From CCMP332 sp040218795 (GTDB lineage: Bacteria > Bacteroidota > Bacteroidia > Cytophagales > CCMP332), in the NCBI GenBank assembly GCA_040218795.1, contig JAVJQT010000001.1:186001-250000 (forward strand): a DNA stretch of 64,000 bases. The letters run 5' to 3'. Shown piece by piece: positions 18,725-28,944 of this stretch. Every line of letters starts with the position of its first letter. Within the stretch, counting starts at the first letter, position 1. The notes under the pieces were generated by a model. The model ran no database searches. It saw nothing but the letters and a program-made list of their open reading frames with translations, and was not told the DNA's origin. The translations under genes and the position numbers were made by a program.

Positions 18725-19945
18725 TTGGTCTATTGGTTTGCCTTTTTTATGGCCTTTCCATTTGTACTTGTCTTGACATTCAATGTTTCGGTTTTCATTT
18801 TTCTTCTACTGATTTATTTTATGTACAGGAATAGGAGAAACGCTATTATTAAAATTAAACTGCCTGCTCAATATTTTAGTTTAATGTTCGCAATTGCTGC
18901 AATTATTTCGGTTTTGGCAATTCCGGATATTGAAAATGATGGTTCATTCATCAGGGCAATTACTGTTCTTCCCAATTATATTTATTGGAGCATGATGATT
19001 TTATTTTTTGTTTCACACTATCGAGATTTAAACGTAACTACAATCTACAGAGCTATTTTTCACGGATTACTCGCAACGCTGATTTATTATCTCGTATTGC
19101 AAAATTATTTAAGTGGAATTATATTTTTTAAGCATATAACTCAAAATACATATGCATTTGTACTTATTTGCTATGCCCCATTCGCTGTTTACTATTTAGA
19201 TAAAACCAAGAGCAGATTTTTGTCACTTGCCTTACTTGCTTTGATGATCGCAACTCTATTAATTGACGGAAGGAGGGCCGGAACATTTCTTGTTTTAGTT
19301 GGAGGCTTATCGGTCTTGTATTTCCCCAAAGTAAATATGAAACAGTTTATTTCGGTTTCGACGCTTTTATTGGTACTGTTTCTTGGAATGAAATTACAGA
19401 CCGTTGAGAATTTTATTTATAATGCTAACGAAAGAATTTATGCCCTTATATATGAAACTGATAAGGTAGTGGAAGAAGACCGGTCCTATCTATTGCGCAT
19501 AGCAATGGTACAAAAAGGTTTGAAGATTTTTGAAGAATATCCCTTAACCGGAATTGGATTAAATAACTTTACTAATTTCGGAGTAGATCTGGAAAACACC
19601 TTTGTTGGAGCACAATATGTAATAAATAAAACGGATGTCAATGAAAAAAGTGCGCATAATTCCTATATATCCTTACTTGCTGAAGGAGGACTTTTGCTTA
19701 TAATTCCATTTATTTTAATCCTTTTACGAATTATATTATATTTCATTTACCATTTTAATACAATTCCAAGAACACTTCATCCCGCTTTTTTTGGTGTTAT
19801 ATTAATGTGCATTCATTTTTACTTTATTTCTGCAGTAGTGAATGTTTTCGCTTGGTTTTTATTGGCTTTGGCAATTTCTTTTATTTATAAAGACAAGCTC
19901 AGAAAGAATTCTATAAAATTAGAAGCATTAAAAAGGAGTCATTGA
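18725..19945 (+). CDS. O-antigen ligase/polymerase family membrane protein (WaaL/Wzy_C)
   Basis: 406 aa, about ten hydrophobic segments. The large periplasmic loop carries the Wzy_C/WaaL signature: RSYLLRIAMVQKGLKIF, EYPLTGIGLNNF, and SAHNSYISLLAEGG with the conserved His. Because the locus exports through Wzm/Wzt, a ligase that joins the finished chain to lipid A core is the more likely role than a polymerase. The start is unclear: the frame is open from 18671, and CTG 18680 would add 15 residues, including AKFKSYIDNKEWNR, a good cytoplasmic N-terminus; TTG 18725 is the first standard start. The stop overlaps the next TTG. Confidence 0.82.
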   Translation: MVYWFAFFMAFPFVLVLTFNVSVFIFLLLIYFMYRNRRNAIIKIKLPAQYFSLMFAIAAIISVLAIPDIENDGSFIRAITVLPNYIYWSMMILFFVSHYRDLNVTTIYRAIFHGLLATLIYYLVLQNYLSGIIFFKHITQNTYAFVLICYAPFAVYYLDKTKSRFLSLALLALMIATLLIDGRRAGTFLVLVGGLSVLYFPKVNMKQFISVSTLLLVLFLGMKLQTVENFIYNANERIYALIYETDKVVEEDRSYLLRIAMVQKGLKIFEEYPLTGIGLNNFTNFGVDLENTFVGAQYVINKTDVNEKSAHNSYISLLAEGGLLLIIPFILILLRIILYFIYHFNTIPRTLHPAFFGVILMCIHFYFISAVVNVFAWFLLALAISFIYKDKLRKNSIKLEALKRSH

Positions 19946-21621
19946 TATTTAATATTCTCGCTGATAACAATAATTCTGAATTCTGGAATCAATACCAATT
20001 GTTATGGAATAATTCACCGCATAAGTCCCCATTTAATTCTCCCTCTTTTATAAAGTTGCTATCCGAAAAATACAAGGATCTGAATGCGAAACACTTTTAT
20101 TTAGAGGACTCGGAAAAGCATTTGCTCATCTGCTTGAGTTTAAGAAATGAAAATAATAACTGGATATTTCTTGGCGATGGCCATTCCGATTACAATTCCG
20201 TCCTTGTAAGAAAGGAATTAAGCCTCGAGTCACAAAATATATTTTTGAGAGATGTATTAAATCATTGTGGAAATAGTTTATTTCTCAAAAATGTTCCCCC
20301 CTGGACTCAGGATATAAAATTTTGGTCGCAGGCAAAAAATATATCCCCTCATTTTATAAATTTTCAAGCCTGGGAATACCCTGTGGTTCAATTTGAGAAT
20401 GAAGCTGATATTGCTTTAGAAATGCATGGTGTGTTTAAAAAGCGGAGATTAAATACTTATTTAAATAAACTCAAAAAGAATCCGGAATTTCGATTTGAAA
20501 TACATAAAGAGGCAGATCCGGCCCTCAGTAAATGGCATCATGATTTTTGCCTGAATCATGAATCTAAATGGAATGACACCGATACACCCTCAGTTTATTC
20601 ATCTAAGGAAGTAAGAGACATTTTAAAACAAAAAATCATTTCATGGAGTAATGAAGGAATTTGCCTGAGATTTACCGCATATATGGGTGATGAGCAAATG
20701 GCTGCTGTTATTTGTTTGATTAATAATGACAGAATAATATATAGCCTTCCATCTTATTCGAGTAAATATGAAGATTCACACATTTCACTTGTTCTGCTTG
20801 TATATATCGGTCAATGGGCGGCTGAAAATGGTTATAAAATATTTGATTTTGGGGTAGGAGCTGAGAGTTATAAACTAAGATTTGCCAATAAGATTTATAA
20901 AGTCAATCGAATTTATATAAGTAATTCGATATTTCAGAGCAATTTTATTAAATCGAAATTCGATTATCTGATTCGAAATAATCAATTTGTTGAAAAATTT
21001 TGGGAGAAGCTGATTCTGAATTTTTATAGAACAAGATTAAAAACCTTTGTTCATAATGCTTATGATAAAATGAGCAGCTTCTTTTCTTATCTTAAAAACC
21101 CGACAGCATTAATTAAAAAATTAAAATCCAAAATTCTAGGACATTCAGTTCTTTTTTATGTTTCCGAAGCTAAAAAGTCTAATCATTCGAATGAATCAAA
21201 GGAAAGCTCTTTGTATATGCCTGATTTCTATGAGTTTATAGAATTTATGAATGAAAACACAAATCTGAGTTTTTTAGAGAGAAATATATTTATTGAAAAT
21301 TATCAGAACGATAATTACGAATTGTACGGCTTAAAAGAAAATGGAAAACTCGTGCAGGTGTCTTGGCTTACTATTTCCAAGGATAATCAATTGCCGAAAG
21401 AAATAATTTCAGAATTAAACGATGAACCAATTGCCATCATTAAAAACTGCTTTACAGATTTAAATTTTAGAAGAAAAGGTTTTTATTCTAAAATGCTTGA
21501 ATTACTTATTGAGACCCACAGAAATTATAATAAAGTTATTTATACCGATGACTTCAATTTGGCCTCTCAGAAAGGAATTTTAAAAGCCGGTTTTAAATAT
21601 TTGAGGTCAATCAAGAATTAA
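19942..21621 (+). CDS. Double acyltransferase: FemAB/CelD-like domain fused to GNAT domain
   Basis: 559 aa. Residues 1 to about 335 resemble the FemAB/CelD-type acyltransferase at 8205: KKRRLNTYLNKLKKN helix, ICLRFTAYMGDEQMAAVICL, and the final YKIFDFGVGAESYKLRF. A helical linker (about 340-425) leads to a second GNAT domain (about 425-559) with the CoA loop FTDLNFRRKGFYSKML and closing strand KAGFKYLRS. It may carry out two acyl transfers on one glycan or couple them. TTG start overlapping the previous stop; the stop overlaps the ATG of the next gene. Confidence 0.75.
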   Translation: MIFNILADNNNSEFWNQYQLLWNNSPHKSPFNSPSFIKLLSEKYKDLNAKHFYLEDSEKHLLICLSLRNENNNWIFLGDGHSDYNSVLVRKELSLESQNIFLRDVLNHCGNSLFLKNVPPWTQDIKFWSQAKNISPHFINFQAWEYPVVQFENEADIALEMHGVFKKRRLNTYLNKLKKNPEFRFEIHKEADPALSKWHHDFCLNHESKWNDTDTPSVYSSKEVRDILKQKIISWSNEGICLRFTAYMGDEQMAAVICLINNDRIIYSLPSYSSKYEDSHISLVLLVYIGQWAAENGYKIFDFGVGAESYKLRFANKIYKVNRIYISNSIFQSNFIKSKFDYLIRNNQFVEKFWEKLILNFYRTRLKTFVHNAYDKMSSFFSYLKNPTALIKKLKSKILGHSVLFYVSEAKKSNHSNESKESSLYMPDFYEFIEFMNENTNLSFLERNIFIENYQNDNYELYGLKENGKLVQVSWLTISKDNQLPKEIISELNDEPIAIIKNCFTDLNFRRKGFYSKMLELLIETHRNYNKVIYTDDFNLASQKGILKAGFKYLRSIKN

Positions 21622-22823
21622 TGGAGACTGTCTCTCAAAATCTCTTAAAAATTGGATTTCATTATCACATACCTATTTTTGAGGATGAGAATGGGAAGTT
21701 TTTTACTCCGAGTTATTTTGGCGTCTTCCTAGACAGTCTTGCCGCTAACTGTTCTAAATTGTATTTGTTTTTATACCTGGCTCGGCCCGAAGAAATAAAA
21801 CAGTGTAATTATCAATTAAAAAATGACAATGTCATTTGGGTTAACCTTGGCAGTCATAATTCAGTACCAAAACGATTACTTAGAATTTCAGGTACTTCTA
21901 AAATAGTCAAATCAAAAATTAATGATCTGGATGCATTTATTATTAGGACTCCAACTCCCTTAATTCTATTTGCAAAGAATCTCATATCATTCAATAAATT
22001 ATTCCTTTATGTTGTAGGAGATTATGATGTTGGGGATACGCTTAAAGTATCACATTTCAAAAAGCCATTTATTCTGTTTCTTTTTAAACTAATGGAGCGT
22101 AAAGAACTGAAATTGGGAAAACATGCCACAATCATAACCAACAGTCAAAAACTCCTCCAAAAATTTAGAGGAAAATGCAGAGATATTCATTTGATAAAAT
22201 CAACATCTGTCAGCGAGAAAGACTTATATCTCGACCAGAATAAGTGCATTTCTAAAAATGAAATTAATATTCTTTACTCAGGTCGATTAGACCCCATTAA
22301 GAACTTACCTATAGTTATTAAAGTTGTAAAAAGCTTAATAACGGAGCATAATTTAAAATGTAATTTTCATTTGGTTTATATCGAAGATGAATTCTCCGTC
22401 AATTATATAAAGTCTCTTCGCAGATTAGCTGATGATCTTCAAATTTCTGCGCATTTAATTGATCATGGGCAGAAAATGGTTGGGGAAGAACTAAATCAAT
22501 TGTATCGCAATTCGGATATTTTAATTATCCCAAGTTTAAGCGAAGGTTTTCCGCGTGCTATCTGGGATGCAATGGCTAACAGCACTGCTGTGATTGCGAC
22601 GAATGTTGGATCAATTCCTCATTTTTTAAGTCACGGAAAAGACGCATTGATTATAAATCCCAATTCTGAAAAAGAAATTGTGGATTCAATTTTGGAATTA
22701 AAAAATAATCAGGATTTATACAGGTCTTTAATAGTCAATGCTTATGCGCTGGCAAAGGAGAATACATTAGAAAAACAAGGAAGATTAATGATCGAAACAA
22801 TATCTGCTAATTTAAATGAGTAA
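21621..22823 (+). CDS. Glycosyltransferase family 4
   Basis: 400 aa GT-B enzyme. The donor domain has ILYSGRLDPIKNLPIVIKVV, and the catalytic motif reads SEGFPRAIWDAM, where the second Glu is Asp (E308, D316), a conservative change still able to bind the donor ribose. IATNVGSIPHFLSHGKDALII follows as in other GT4 proteins. ATG start with a one-base overlap. The stop lies eight bases inside the polysaccharide deacetylase gene. Confidence 0.87.
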   Translation: METVSQNLLKIGFHYHIPIFEDENGKFFTPSYFGVFLDSLAANCSKLYLFLYLARPEEIKQCNYQLKNDNVIWVNLGSHNSVPKRLLRISGTSKIVKSKINDLDAFIIRTPTPLILFAKNLISFNKLFLYVVGDYDVGDTLKVSHFKKPFILFLFKLMERKELKLGKHATIITNSQKLLQKFRGKCRDIHLIKSTSVSEKDLYLDQNKCISKNEINILYSGRLDPIKNLPIVIKVVKSLITEHNLKCNFHLVYIEDEFSVNYIKSLRRLADDLQISAHLIDHGQKMVGEELNQLYRNSDILIIPSLSEGFPRAIWDAMANSTAVIATNVGSIPHFLSHGKDALIINPNSEKEIVDSILELKNNQDLYRSLIVNAYALAKENTLEKQGRLMIETISANLNE

Positions 22824-23649
22824 TCTTTTATTTGACACTTTATATTATTCGGGTCTGACACAACTTTCTCGCAAGATATTATCTTCTAAAAGATCATTAA
22901 TTCTGATGTTTCATGGTGTATATAAAATCGAACATGAATCCATACCTGAATCATATCATTTTGGAATGTCTGAATCGGAATTTATCAAAGTGCTATCGTG
23001 GATAAAGGCCGAAAGTTTGAGTATTATCTCTCTTAAAGAAGTTTTAGAGGGAAAAAAAGGAATACATCTGAGTTTTGACGATGGTTATTCAAATAATTTC
23101 CACAATGTTTTGCCCATTTTAGAAGATTTCAATTTTTGTGCATCCATATTTATCAGTAGTCAACATCTCAGAACTGAAAAACAGGAAGGGGAATTACTGG
23201 ACTTATTTAAAAATTATGTTCAACAAATTGATTCTAATATGCCCGGCCTGGATGATTTCATTTTGGATAACTGGACAGGATTAAATCAAAAAGAACTTCA
23301 AGCACTTTTCGATTCCTCTTTGATAGAAATTGGCAGCCATACACACAGTCACCCGTATTTGAGCCAACTTGACAAAAAAGGTCAGGAAATAGAAATTGAA
23401 AAAGGACAGACCATCTTAAAAGAGATATTAGGGGAAAGTCCTAAATATTTTTCGTATCCTTTTGGAGATTATAATTCAAGCAGCATTGAGATTGTAAATT
23501 CTATGGGATTTGATTGTGCTTTGGCAGTGAATTCTAAAAAGTTAAATTTGAATCAGCCATTATTAGAGCTCCCACGATTAGGGATTTACTCTTCAGAAAA
23601 TAATTATTTATCCTTAAAACTTAGCTATTTAACTAAGACAATAAAATAA
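22816..23649 (+). CDS. NodB-type polysaccharide deacetylase
   Basis: 277 aa. Complete NodB homology domain: motif 1 SFDDGYSNN (D88, D89), motif 2 SHTHSHPYL (H175 and H179 as H-x3-H), and motif 3 YFSYPFGDYNSS. These residues form the metal site of carbohydrate esterase family 4. No cleavable signal peptide; the N-terminus is only moderately hydrophobic. It probably deacetylates an N-acetylhexosamine of the chain. ATG start, overlapping the previous gene by eight bases. Confidence 0.9.
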   Translation: MSNLLFDTLYYSGLTQLSRKILSSKRSLILMFHGVYKIEHESIPESYHFGMSESEFIKVLSWIKAESLSIISLKEVLEGKKGIHLSFDDGYSNNFHNVLPILEDFNFCASIFISSQHLRTEKQEGELLDLFKNYVQQIDSNMPGLDDFILDNWTGLNQKELQALFDSSLIEIGSHTHSHPYLSQLDKKGQEIEIEKGQTILKEILGESPKYFSYPFGDYNSSSIEIVNSMGFDCALAVNSKKLNLNQPLLELPRLGIYSSENNYLSLKLSYLTKTIK

Positions 23650-23658
23650 TCAGTTTTT

Positions 23659-25470
23659 ATGATAACACTTGGTATAAATTTTAGTCATGATGCCTCTATG
23701 TGCCTTATACAAGACGGCAAAATTATAGCGGCCCTGGAGGAAGAAAAGGCAAGTCGATTAAAACAGGATTTTGGTTGGCCGGAGAAAGCGATTGAAATTT
23801 TATTCAAAAAAAACAATATAAAAGCAGGTGATATTGATCAAATAGCTTTTGGTTCCATGTTTTATTCCTCGATTGGCAGAAATGAAATCAAGTATAGATT
23901 TTCCAAGAATAAATCGGATAAAAACAAGGAGATTATTGACCGGCTTACCTCTTACCTTAATTTGAGCCAAAAGAAAATTGGAGATGATAACATCAAAGTA
24001 TTCGAGGCAGAAATTAGAAAGAGAGGCTTTATTAATGCCGAGCTGGAATTCTATAATCATCATCTTTCACATGCTTCAAGTGCCTTTTATTGTGCACCTT
24101 TTGTTTCAGACCTCGTGATAACTTGTGACGGACATGGCGACGGTGAAGCCTTCAATTTTTACCGGGTAGCTTCTGATGGGAAATTAGAATTGGTCAAATT
24201 GAATGATCATTCTGTATCAATTGGACAGTTTTATAGTGCAATTACCAAATACCTTGGTTTCCGACCTACCAGACATGAAGGTAAAATTACCGGATTGGCT
24301 GCTTATGGAAAGCCAAGTGAATTGGTTGATAAGTTTATGGCACTCTATTATTATGAAGGTGAGAACTTAAGACGATTTCCTCATGGATTGGAAAAGGAGT
24401 ATTGGAAAGAGAATAAGTTAGATTCAAAATTGTCGGCAAAGCAAAAAATTAACTTAAATCATTCAGAGTCTGATATCGGCGCGGCATATTCAAAAAATGC
24501 CATTATTATAGACGATTGGTTGGAAAAAGTATGTGCTAATCACAGCAAAGAAGACATCGCTTATGCCTGCCAATATGTATCCGAGCAGGTTATTATCAAT
24601 GAAGTGGGCAGAGTTGTAAATGATAATTTTCCCAATCCAAAACTCAAAATATCACTAGCAGGTGGAGTATTTGCAAATGTTAGAATCAACCAAATGATTT
24701 ACGAACAAGATTATTGTGAAAATATTTTTATTCAACCGGCAATGGGTGATTCGGGTCTTGCTATGGGAGCTGCTATCCTTTCGCAGATCAAGAACAATAG
24801 AAACCTGGAATTAGGCGATAGAAGTTTTGTATTTAAAAACACCTATTGGGGCCCTGATTATTCGGATACAGTTGATGAGTTTGTTTCTTCCATTGATACA
24901 AATCATTACCACATAGAAAAAATGGAAAACCCTGCTCAAAGAATTGCAGAAAAACTTGCAGCCAACAAAATAGTCGGCTTTTGGAATGGGGCCATGGAGT
25001 GGGGGCCGAGGGCATTGGGATCAAGATCTATACTATTAAATACCTTTGATAAATCCGTTAATGATTCTTTAAATAAACGTTTGAATAGAACTGAGTTTAT
25101 GCCATTTGCACCAGTTGTCCTTGATAATGCAGCTTTAACCTATTTTCCTGCATACGATAAAAATGTACCTGCAGCAAATTATATGACGATAACCTACGAT
25201 GTTAAAAAAGAATATCACGAAATGCTTCAGGCCACTGTGCATGTGGACGGGACAGCGCGCCCTCAGGTAATTGACAGATCAACTCAGCCTTATTATTACG
25301 ATATACTGACTGAATTTTTCAAGCTAACAGATTGTGCCGCACTTGTAAATACAAGTTTCAATGCACATGAGGAGCCCATTGTAAGCAATCCTGCAACAGC
25401 ATTTAATGCTCTTAAAACTGATCGCATCGATATTTTAGTACTCGATAATTATTTAATTGAGTCAAGATAA
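23659..25470 (+). CDS. Carbamoyltransferase (NodU/TobZ family)
   Basis: 603 aa, normal for the family. The N-terminal ASKHA-type domain starts with LGINFSHDASMCLIQDG and has HHLSHASSAFY, CDGHGDGEAFNFY and ISLAGGVFANVRIN. The C-terminal YrdC-like part shows WNGAMEWGPRALGSRSIL and NTSFNAHEEPIV. It would transfer a carbamoyl group from carbamoyl phosphate (activated by ATP) to a sugar hydroxyl. ATG start nine bases after the deacetylase. The glycosyltransferase downstream starts inside its last codons. Confidence 0.92.
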   Translation: MITLGINFSHDASMCLIQDGKIIAALEEEKASRLKQDFGWPEKAIEILFKKNNIKAGDIDQIAFGSMFYSSIGRNEIKYRFSKNKSDKNKEIIDRLTSYLNLSQKKIGDDNIKVFEAEIRKRGFINAELEFYNHHLSHASSAFYCAPFVSDLVITCDGHGDGEAFNFYRVASDGKLELVKLNDHSVSIGQFYSAITKYLGFRPTRHEGKITGLAAYGKPSELVDKFMALYYYEGENLRRFPHGLEKEYWKENKLDSKLSAKQKINLNHSESDIGAAYSKNAIIIDDWLEKVCANHSKEDIAYACQYVSEQVIINEVGRVVNDNFPNPKLKISLAGGVFANVRINQMIYEQDYCENIFIQPAMGDSGLAMGAAILSQIKNNRNLELGDRSFVFKNTYWGPDYSDTVDEFVSSIDTNHYHIEKMENPAQRIAEKLAANKIVGFWNGAMEWGPRALGSRSILLNTFDKSVNDSLNKRLNRTEFMPFAPVVLDNAALTYFPAYDKNVPAANYMTITYDVKKEYHEMLQATVHVDGTARPQVIDRSTQPYYYDILTEFFKLTDCAALVNTSFNAHEEPIVSNPATAFNALKTDRIDILVLDNYLIESR

Positions 25471-26482
25471 TATTCATTCAACCTTATTTATAGGAAATTT
25501 TCTTTCTTCCTCAAGAAAAAGCATGGGACCTATAGAAGAGGTTTTCAATCGATTGAAAAGAGAGGGATTTGAAGTAGAAGCATGTTCCAATAAAGAATCC
25601 AAAATATTGAGATTGCTTGATATTCTGTTCACCTGTATTATCAGCGATAGCAAAATTTATCATATCGATATATTTAGTGGTCAGGCACTGTATTTTGCTT
25701 TTATCGCAATAAAAATTGGAAAATTAAAAAGAAAGACAATTGTAAGTAATTTTCATGGCGGACGGCTTGATGAAGTGTATAAAAAAGGAAGTAGCAAGCT
25801 TAATTATGTGATCAATAACTCTGATTTAATTTTAAGCCCATCGCTTTATTTGAAAGATTTTTTCAAGCAAGAGGGCATTAAGATTAAATATCTTCCAAAT
25901 TCGGTAGACCTGGATGAATTCAAATTCAAACCTCAGAACATTGATGAAAACAATATGCGAATTCTTTGGGTCAGGGCCTTTACAGAAATTTATAATCCAC
26001 TAACTGCAATCAAAGCGATAAAGCTGCTTAAGCAGAATTATAAAAATATCAAACTGACAATGGTCGGTCCTGATTTGGGTTTAATGAAAGATTGTAAAAA
26101 ATTGATCAAACAATTGGAATTATCAGAAGCAATTGAAATTACCGGGCCGGTTGATCATGATAAACTTCCTGAATACTTTAACAATTCTCATATATTTTGG
26201 AATACTACTTCATATGAAAGCTTTGGACTGGCTCTTTTTGAAGCCGCTGGGTCTGGGACGAGAATTATAACAAATGCCGTAGGGGAAATTTCCTATACCT
26301 GGAAAAATCGCGAGAACGCTCTGTTTGTTATTGAAAATTCCCCTGAAGAATTTGCAGAAAGAACCATTGAGTTAATTCAAAATAAAAATCTCAGAGATAG
26401 AATTGTCGAAAATGCCAAAAGAAAAGTGGATGAATTTAGCTGGGAAAAGATACGAGAGACCTGGATTGAAATATTAAACTAG
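25457..26482 (+). CDS. Glycosyltransferase family 4
   Basis: 341 aa, slightly short for GT4. Donor domain: RILWVRAFTEIYNPLTAIKA, LTMVGPDLGLMKDC, and EX7E in SYESFGLALFEAA (E254-E262), followed by TNAVGEISYTWKN. The acceptor half starts SSRKSMGPIEEVFNRLKREG. TTG start at 25457 gives a 14-base overlap with the carbamoyltransferase. Three bases separate it from the next gene. Confidence 0.87.
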   Translation: MSQDNIHSTLFIGNFLSSSRKSMGPIEEVFNRLKREGFEVEACSNKESKILRLLDILFTCIISDSKIYHIDIFSGQALYFAFIAIKIGKLKRKTIVSNFHGGRLDEVYKKGSSKLNYVINNSDLILSPSLYLKDFFKQEGIKIKYLPNSVDLDEFKFKPQNIDENNMRILWVRAFTEIYNPLTAIKAIKLLKQNYKNIKLTMVGPDLGLMKDCKKLIKQLELSEAIEITGPVDHDKLPEYFNNSHIFWNTTSYESFGLALFEAAGSGTRIITNAVGEISYTWKNRENALFVIENSPEEFAERTIELIQNKNLRDRIVENAKRKVDEFSWEKIRETWIEILN

Positions 26483-26485
26483 ATA

Positions 26486-27871
26486 TTGCTTTTAAACATC
26501 TATAATAAATTGCCCTTATTCTTTCAAAACACAATGATATCTGCTTATGGTTATTATTGGAAACACAGAAGGTTTGGAGGGGTTTTCAAGGAACAGCTCT
26601 TGCAATTTAAAAAGAGAGAGGAATTCGATTTAGAGCAGTGGAGAGACTACAGAACGATTCAATTAAGAAAATTGCTTGTCCATTCATTTGAGACCGTTCC
26701 ACTTTACAATGAAAAATACAAGAATGCGGGCTTTAGTAGCGATAAACTAAAAAAATTTGAGTTAGACGATTTAAATAGTTTACCATTTTTAGAAAAGGAA
26801 GAGCTGCGAAAATACGGGCAAAGCAAATTAATGTCTGAAAATAAAGACAAAAAAGGAGCTTTTTATTCGAGCAGTGGAAGTACGGGCACACCTACGAATA
26901 TTTATTATTCTTTAACATTTCATCAAACCTGGTCCGCAGCATTCGAAGCTAGAATTAGAAATTGGGCAGGAATTGACCGATTTACTCCAAGAGGAATGAT
27001 CGGCGGTAGAAGAATTATACCGGAAGCAAAAAGCAATGGACCCTTTTACCGCTACAATGCTGCTGAAAAACAAACTTATTTATCTGCCTATCACATTTCT
27101 GAAAAAAATGCAGAAAATTATATTGAAGGAATTAAAAAGCACAATGTTGAATACATGACCGGTTATGCCATAAGTAATTATCTCTTAGCTCAAATGGTAA
27201 ATGAACTCGGCCTTAAAGCGCCTCAGCTGAAAGCGGTTATAACTTCGAGCGAAAAGTTAACGCAGGAAATGAGGGATTTATTTAAACGTGTTTATAAATG
27301 CAAAACCTTTGATTCTTATTCAGGGGTTGAAGCCTGCGGTTTGATTTCTGAAAATCAGGATGGAGAACTTTTGGTTAGTCCTGATGTGGGAATTATTGAA
27401 GTCATAAACGATGAAAAAGAGTGCCAAATTGAACAGGGAGAAGGGGAATTGGTTTCAACCGGTTTGTTAAATTTCGATCAACCATTAATTAGGTACCGGA
27501 TTGGCGACAGAATTAAAATGGCATCCACTGCTACAAAAAGCAAATCTCAAATGCCTCTTGTTGAAGAAATCAGCGGTAGGATAGAAGATATTGTCATGGG
27601 TCCCGATGGTAGAAAAATGGTAAGATTCCATGGTGTGTTTATAGATATAACAGGCTTGATTAATGCACAACTTGTCCAGGAAGATATAAATTGGATAAGG
27701 TTGAGACTGCAAGTGAATAAAGAATTTGACCGAAAGTCGGAATTGTTAATTAAAAACAGATTATCGAGCCAATTGGGTGAAGTAAAAATAACATTTGAAT
27801 ATCCGGAATCAATTGGCTTAAATAAAAATGGCAAATTTAAAGCCGTCATTTCAAAATTAAAATCAAGTTGA
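26486..27871 (+). CDS. CapK/phenylacetate-CoA ligase-like adenylating enzyme
   Basis: 461 aa. ANL-superfamily features: P-loop-like YSSSGSTGTPTNIYYS (about 128-143), KAVITSSEKLTQEMRDLF, FDSYSGVEACGLISEN, and LIRYRIGDRIKM, then a small C-terminal lobe with GRIEDIVMGPDGRKM. CapK homologues are frequent in capsule and O-antigen loci, where their exact reaction is largely undefined; they probably activate a carboxylate with ATP for attachment to the glycan. TTG start at 26486. The stop overlaps the wecB-like TTG (TTGA). Confidence 0.85.
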   Translation: MLLNIYNKLPLFFQNTMISAYGYYWKHRRFGGVFKEQLLQFKKREEFDLEQWRDYRTIQLRKLLVHSFETVPLYNEKYKNAGFSSDKLKKFELDDLNSLPFLEKEELRKYGQSKLMSENKDKKGAFYSSSGSTGTPTNIYYSLTFHQTWSAAFEARIRNWAGIDRFTPRGMIGGRRIIPEAKSNGPFYRYNAAEKQTYLSAYHISEKNAENYIEGIKKHNVEYMTGYAISNYLLAQMVNELGLKAPQLKAVITSSEKLTQEMRDLFKRVYKCKTFDSYSGVEACGLISENQDGELLVSPDVGIIEVINDEKECQIEQGEGELVSTGLLNFDQPLIRYRIGDRIKMASTATKSKSQMPLVEEISGRIEDIVMGPDGRKMVRFHGVFIDITGLINAQLVQEDINWIRLRLQVNKEFDRKSELLIKNRLSSQLGEVKITFEYPESIGLNKNGKFKAVISKLKSS

Positions 27872-28944
27872 AAATACTAACTGTAATTGGTGCGCGTCCC
27901 CAATTTATTAAAGCAGCGGCTGTATCTAAAGAAATAAATCAGCATAGGGAAGTAGAAGAAGTTATAATTCATACAGGCCAGCACTTTGATAAAAACATGT
28001 CTGCTATATTCTTTGAGGAAATGGGCATACCAAAACCCAAATACCAATTGGATATTCACAGTTTAAGTCATGGGGCTATGACGGGCCGTATGATGGAAGA
28101 AATTGAAAAAATCGCCCTTTTAGAATCCCCTGATTTTTTAATGGTTTTCGGCGATACCAATTCAACCCTGGCCGCCGCCCTAGCAGCTAAAAAGCTAAAG
28201 ATCAAAGTCATTCATGTTGAGGCCGGCTTGAGGAGTTTTAACATGGATATGCCTGAAGAAATTAACAGAATACTTACGGATCGCATTAGTGATTTGTTAT
28301 TTTGTCCCACCGAATCGGCCATCGAAAATTTAAAAAATGAGGGCTTCGATAATTTTAATGTTTTGATTTCGAATTGTGGTGATGTAATGGAAGATGCAGC
28401 CCTTCAATTTTCTGAAATTGCTGAAAAAAAATCTCAGATTCGAAAGGAGATCCATTTAAAAGATGAATACATTTTATGCACAATTCACAGGGCGGAAAAC
28501 ACAGATGATATCAAAAAACTAAGATCTATTGTTGCGGCTATTAATGAAATTAATGAAGAGGTACAAGTGATTCTCCCGGTTCATCCGAGAACAAAAAAAA
28601 TATTTGATCAAAACGAGATAAAAATAGAAGCTTCGGTGATTGAACCGGTGGGCTATTTGGATATGCTGGAATTAATAAAAAATTCTAAGATAATTATGAC
28701 CGATAGCGGTGGTTTGCAAAAAGAGGCTTTCTTTTTTGATAAATTTTGTATTACACTGCGCGAGGAGACCGAATGGGTAGAGCTTGTCAAAAATGGTTAT
28801 AACAAAATAAGTGGATCTGATAAAGCAAAAATCATTAATGCATATCACTATTTCAAGGCGGAAAAATTTATTAAAAGACATAATTTTTACGGGGGAGGTA
28901 ATGCATCGAAACGAATTCTTATGGAATTGAAAAAGCTTAAATGA
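27868..28944 (+). CDS. wecB: UDP-N-acetylglucosamine 2-epimerase (non-hydrolysing)
   Basis: 358 aa. All family landmarks are visible: GARPQFIKAAAVS, HTGQHFDKNMS, VFGDTNSTLAAALAAKK, HVEAGLRSFNMDMPEEINR, and TDSGGLQKEAF. It interconverts UDP-GlcNAc and UDP-ManNAc in the cytoplasm, providing ManNAc or a derived sugar. TTG start at 27868 overlapping the CapK stop; the stop overlaps the next ATG (ATGA). No UDP-ManNAc dehydrogenase or dehydratase gene is present in this window, so the downstream sugar must depend on genes elsewhere. Confidence 0.93.
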   Translation: MKILTVIGARPQFIKAAAVSKEINQHREVEEVIIHTGQHFDKNMSAIFFEEMGIPKPKYQLDIHSLSHGAMTGRMMEEIEKIALLESPDFLMVFGDTNSTLAAALAAKKLKIKVIHVEAGLRSFNMDMPEEINRILTDRISDLLFCPTESAIENLKNEGFDNFNVLISNCGDVMEDAALQFSEIAEKKSQIRKEIHLKDEYILCTIHRAENTDDIKKLRSIVAAINEINEEVQVILPVHPRTKKIFDQNEIKIEASVIEPVGYLDMLELIKNSKIIMTDSGGLQKEAFFFDKFCITLREETEWVELVKNGYNKISGSDKAKIINAYHYFKAEKFIKRHNFYGGGNASKRILMELKKLK

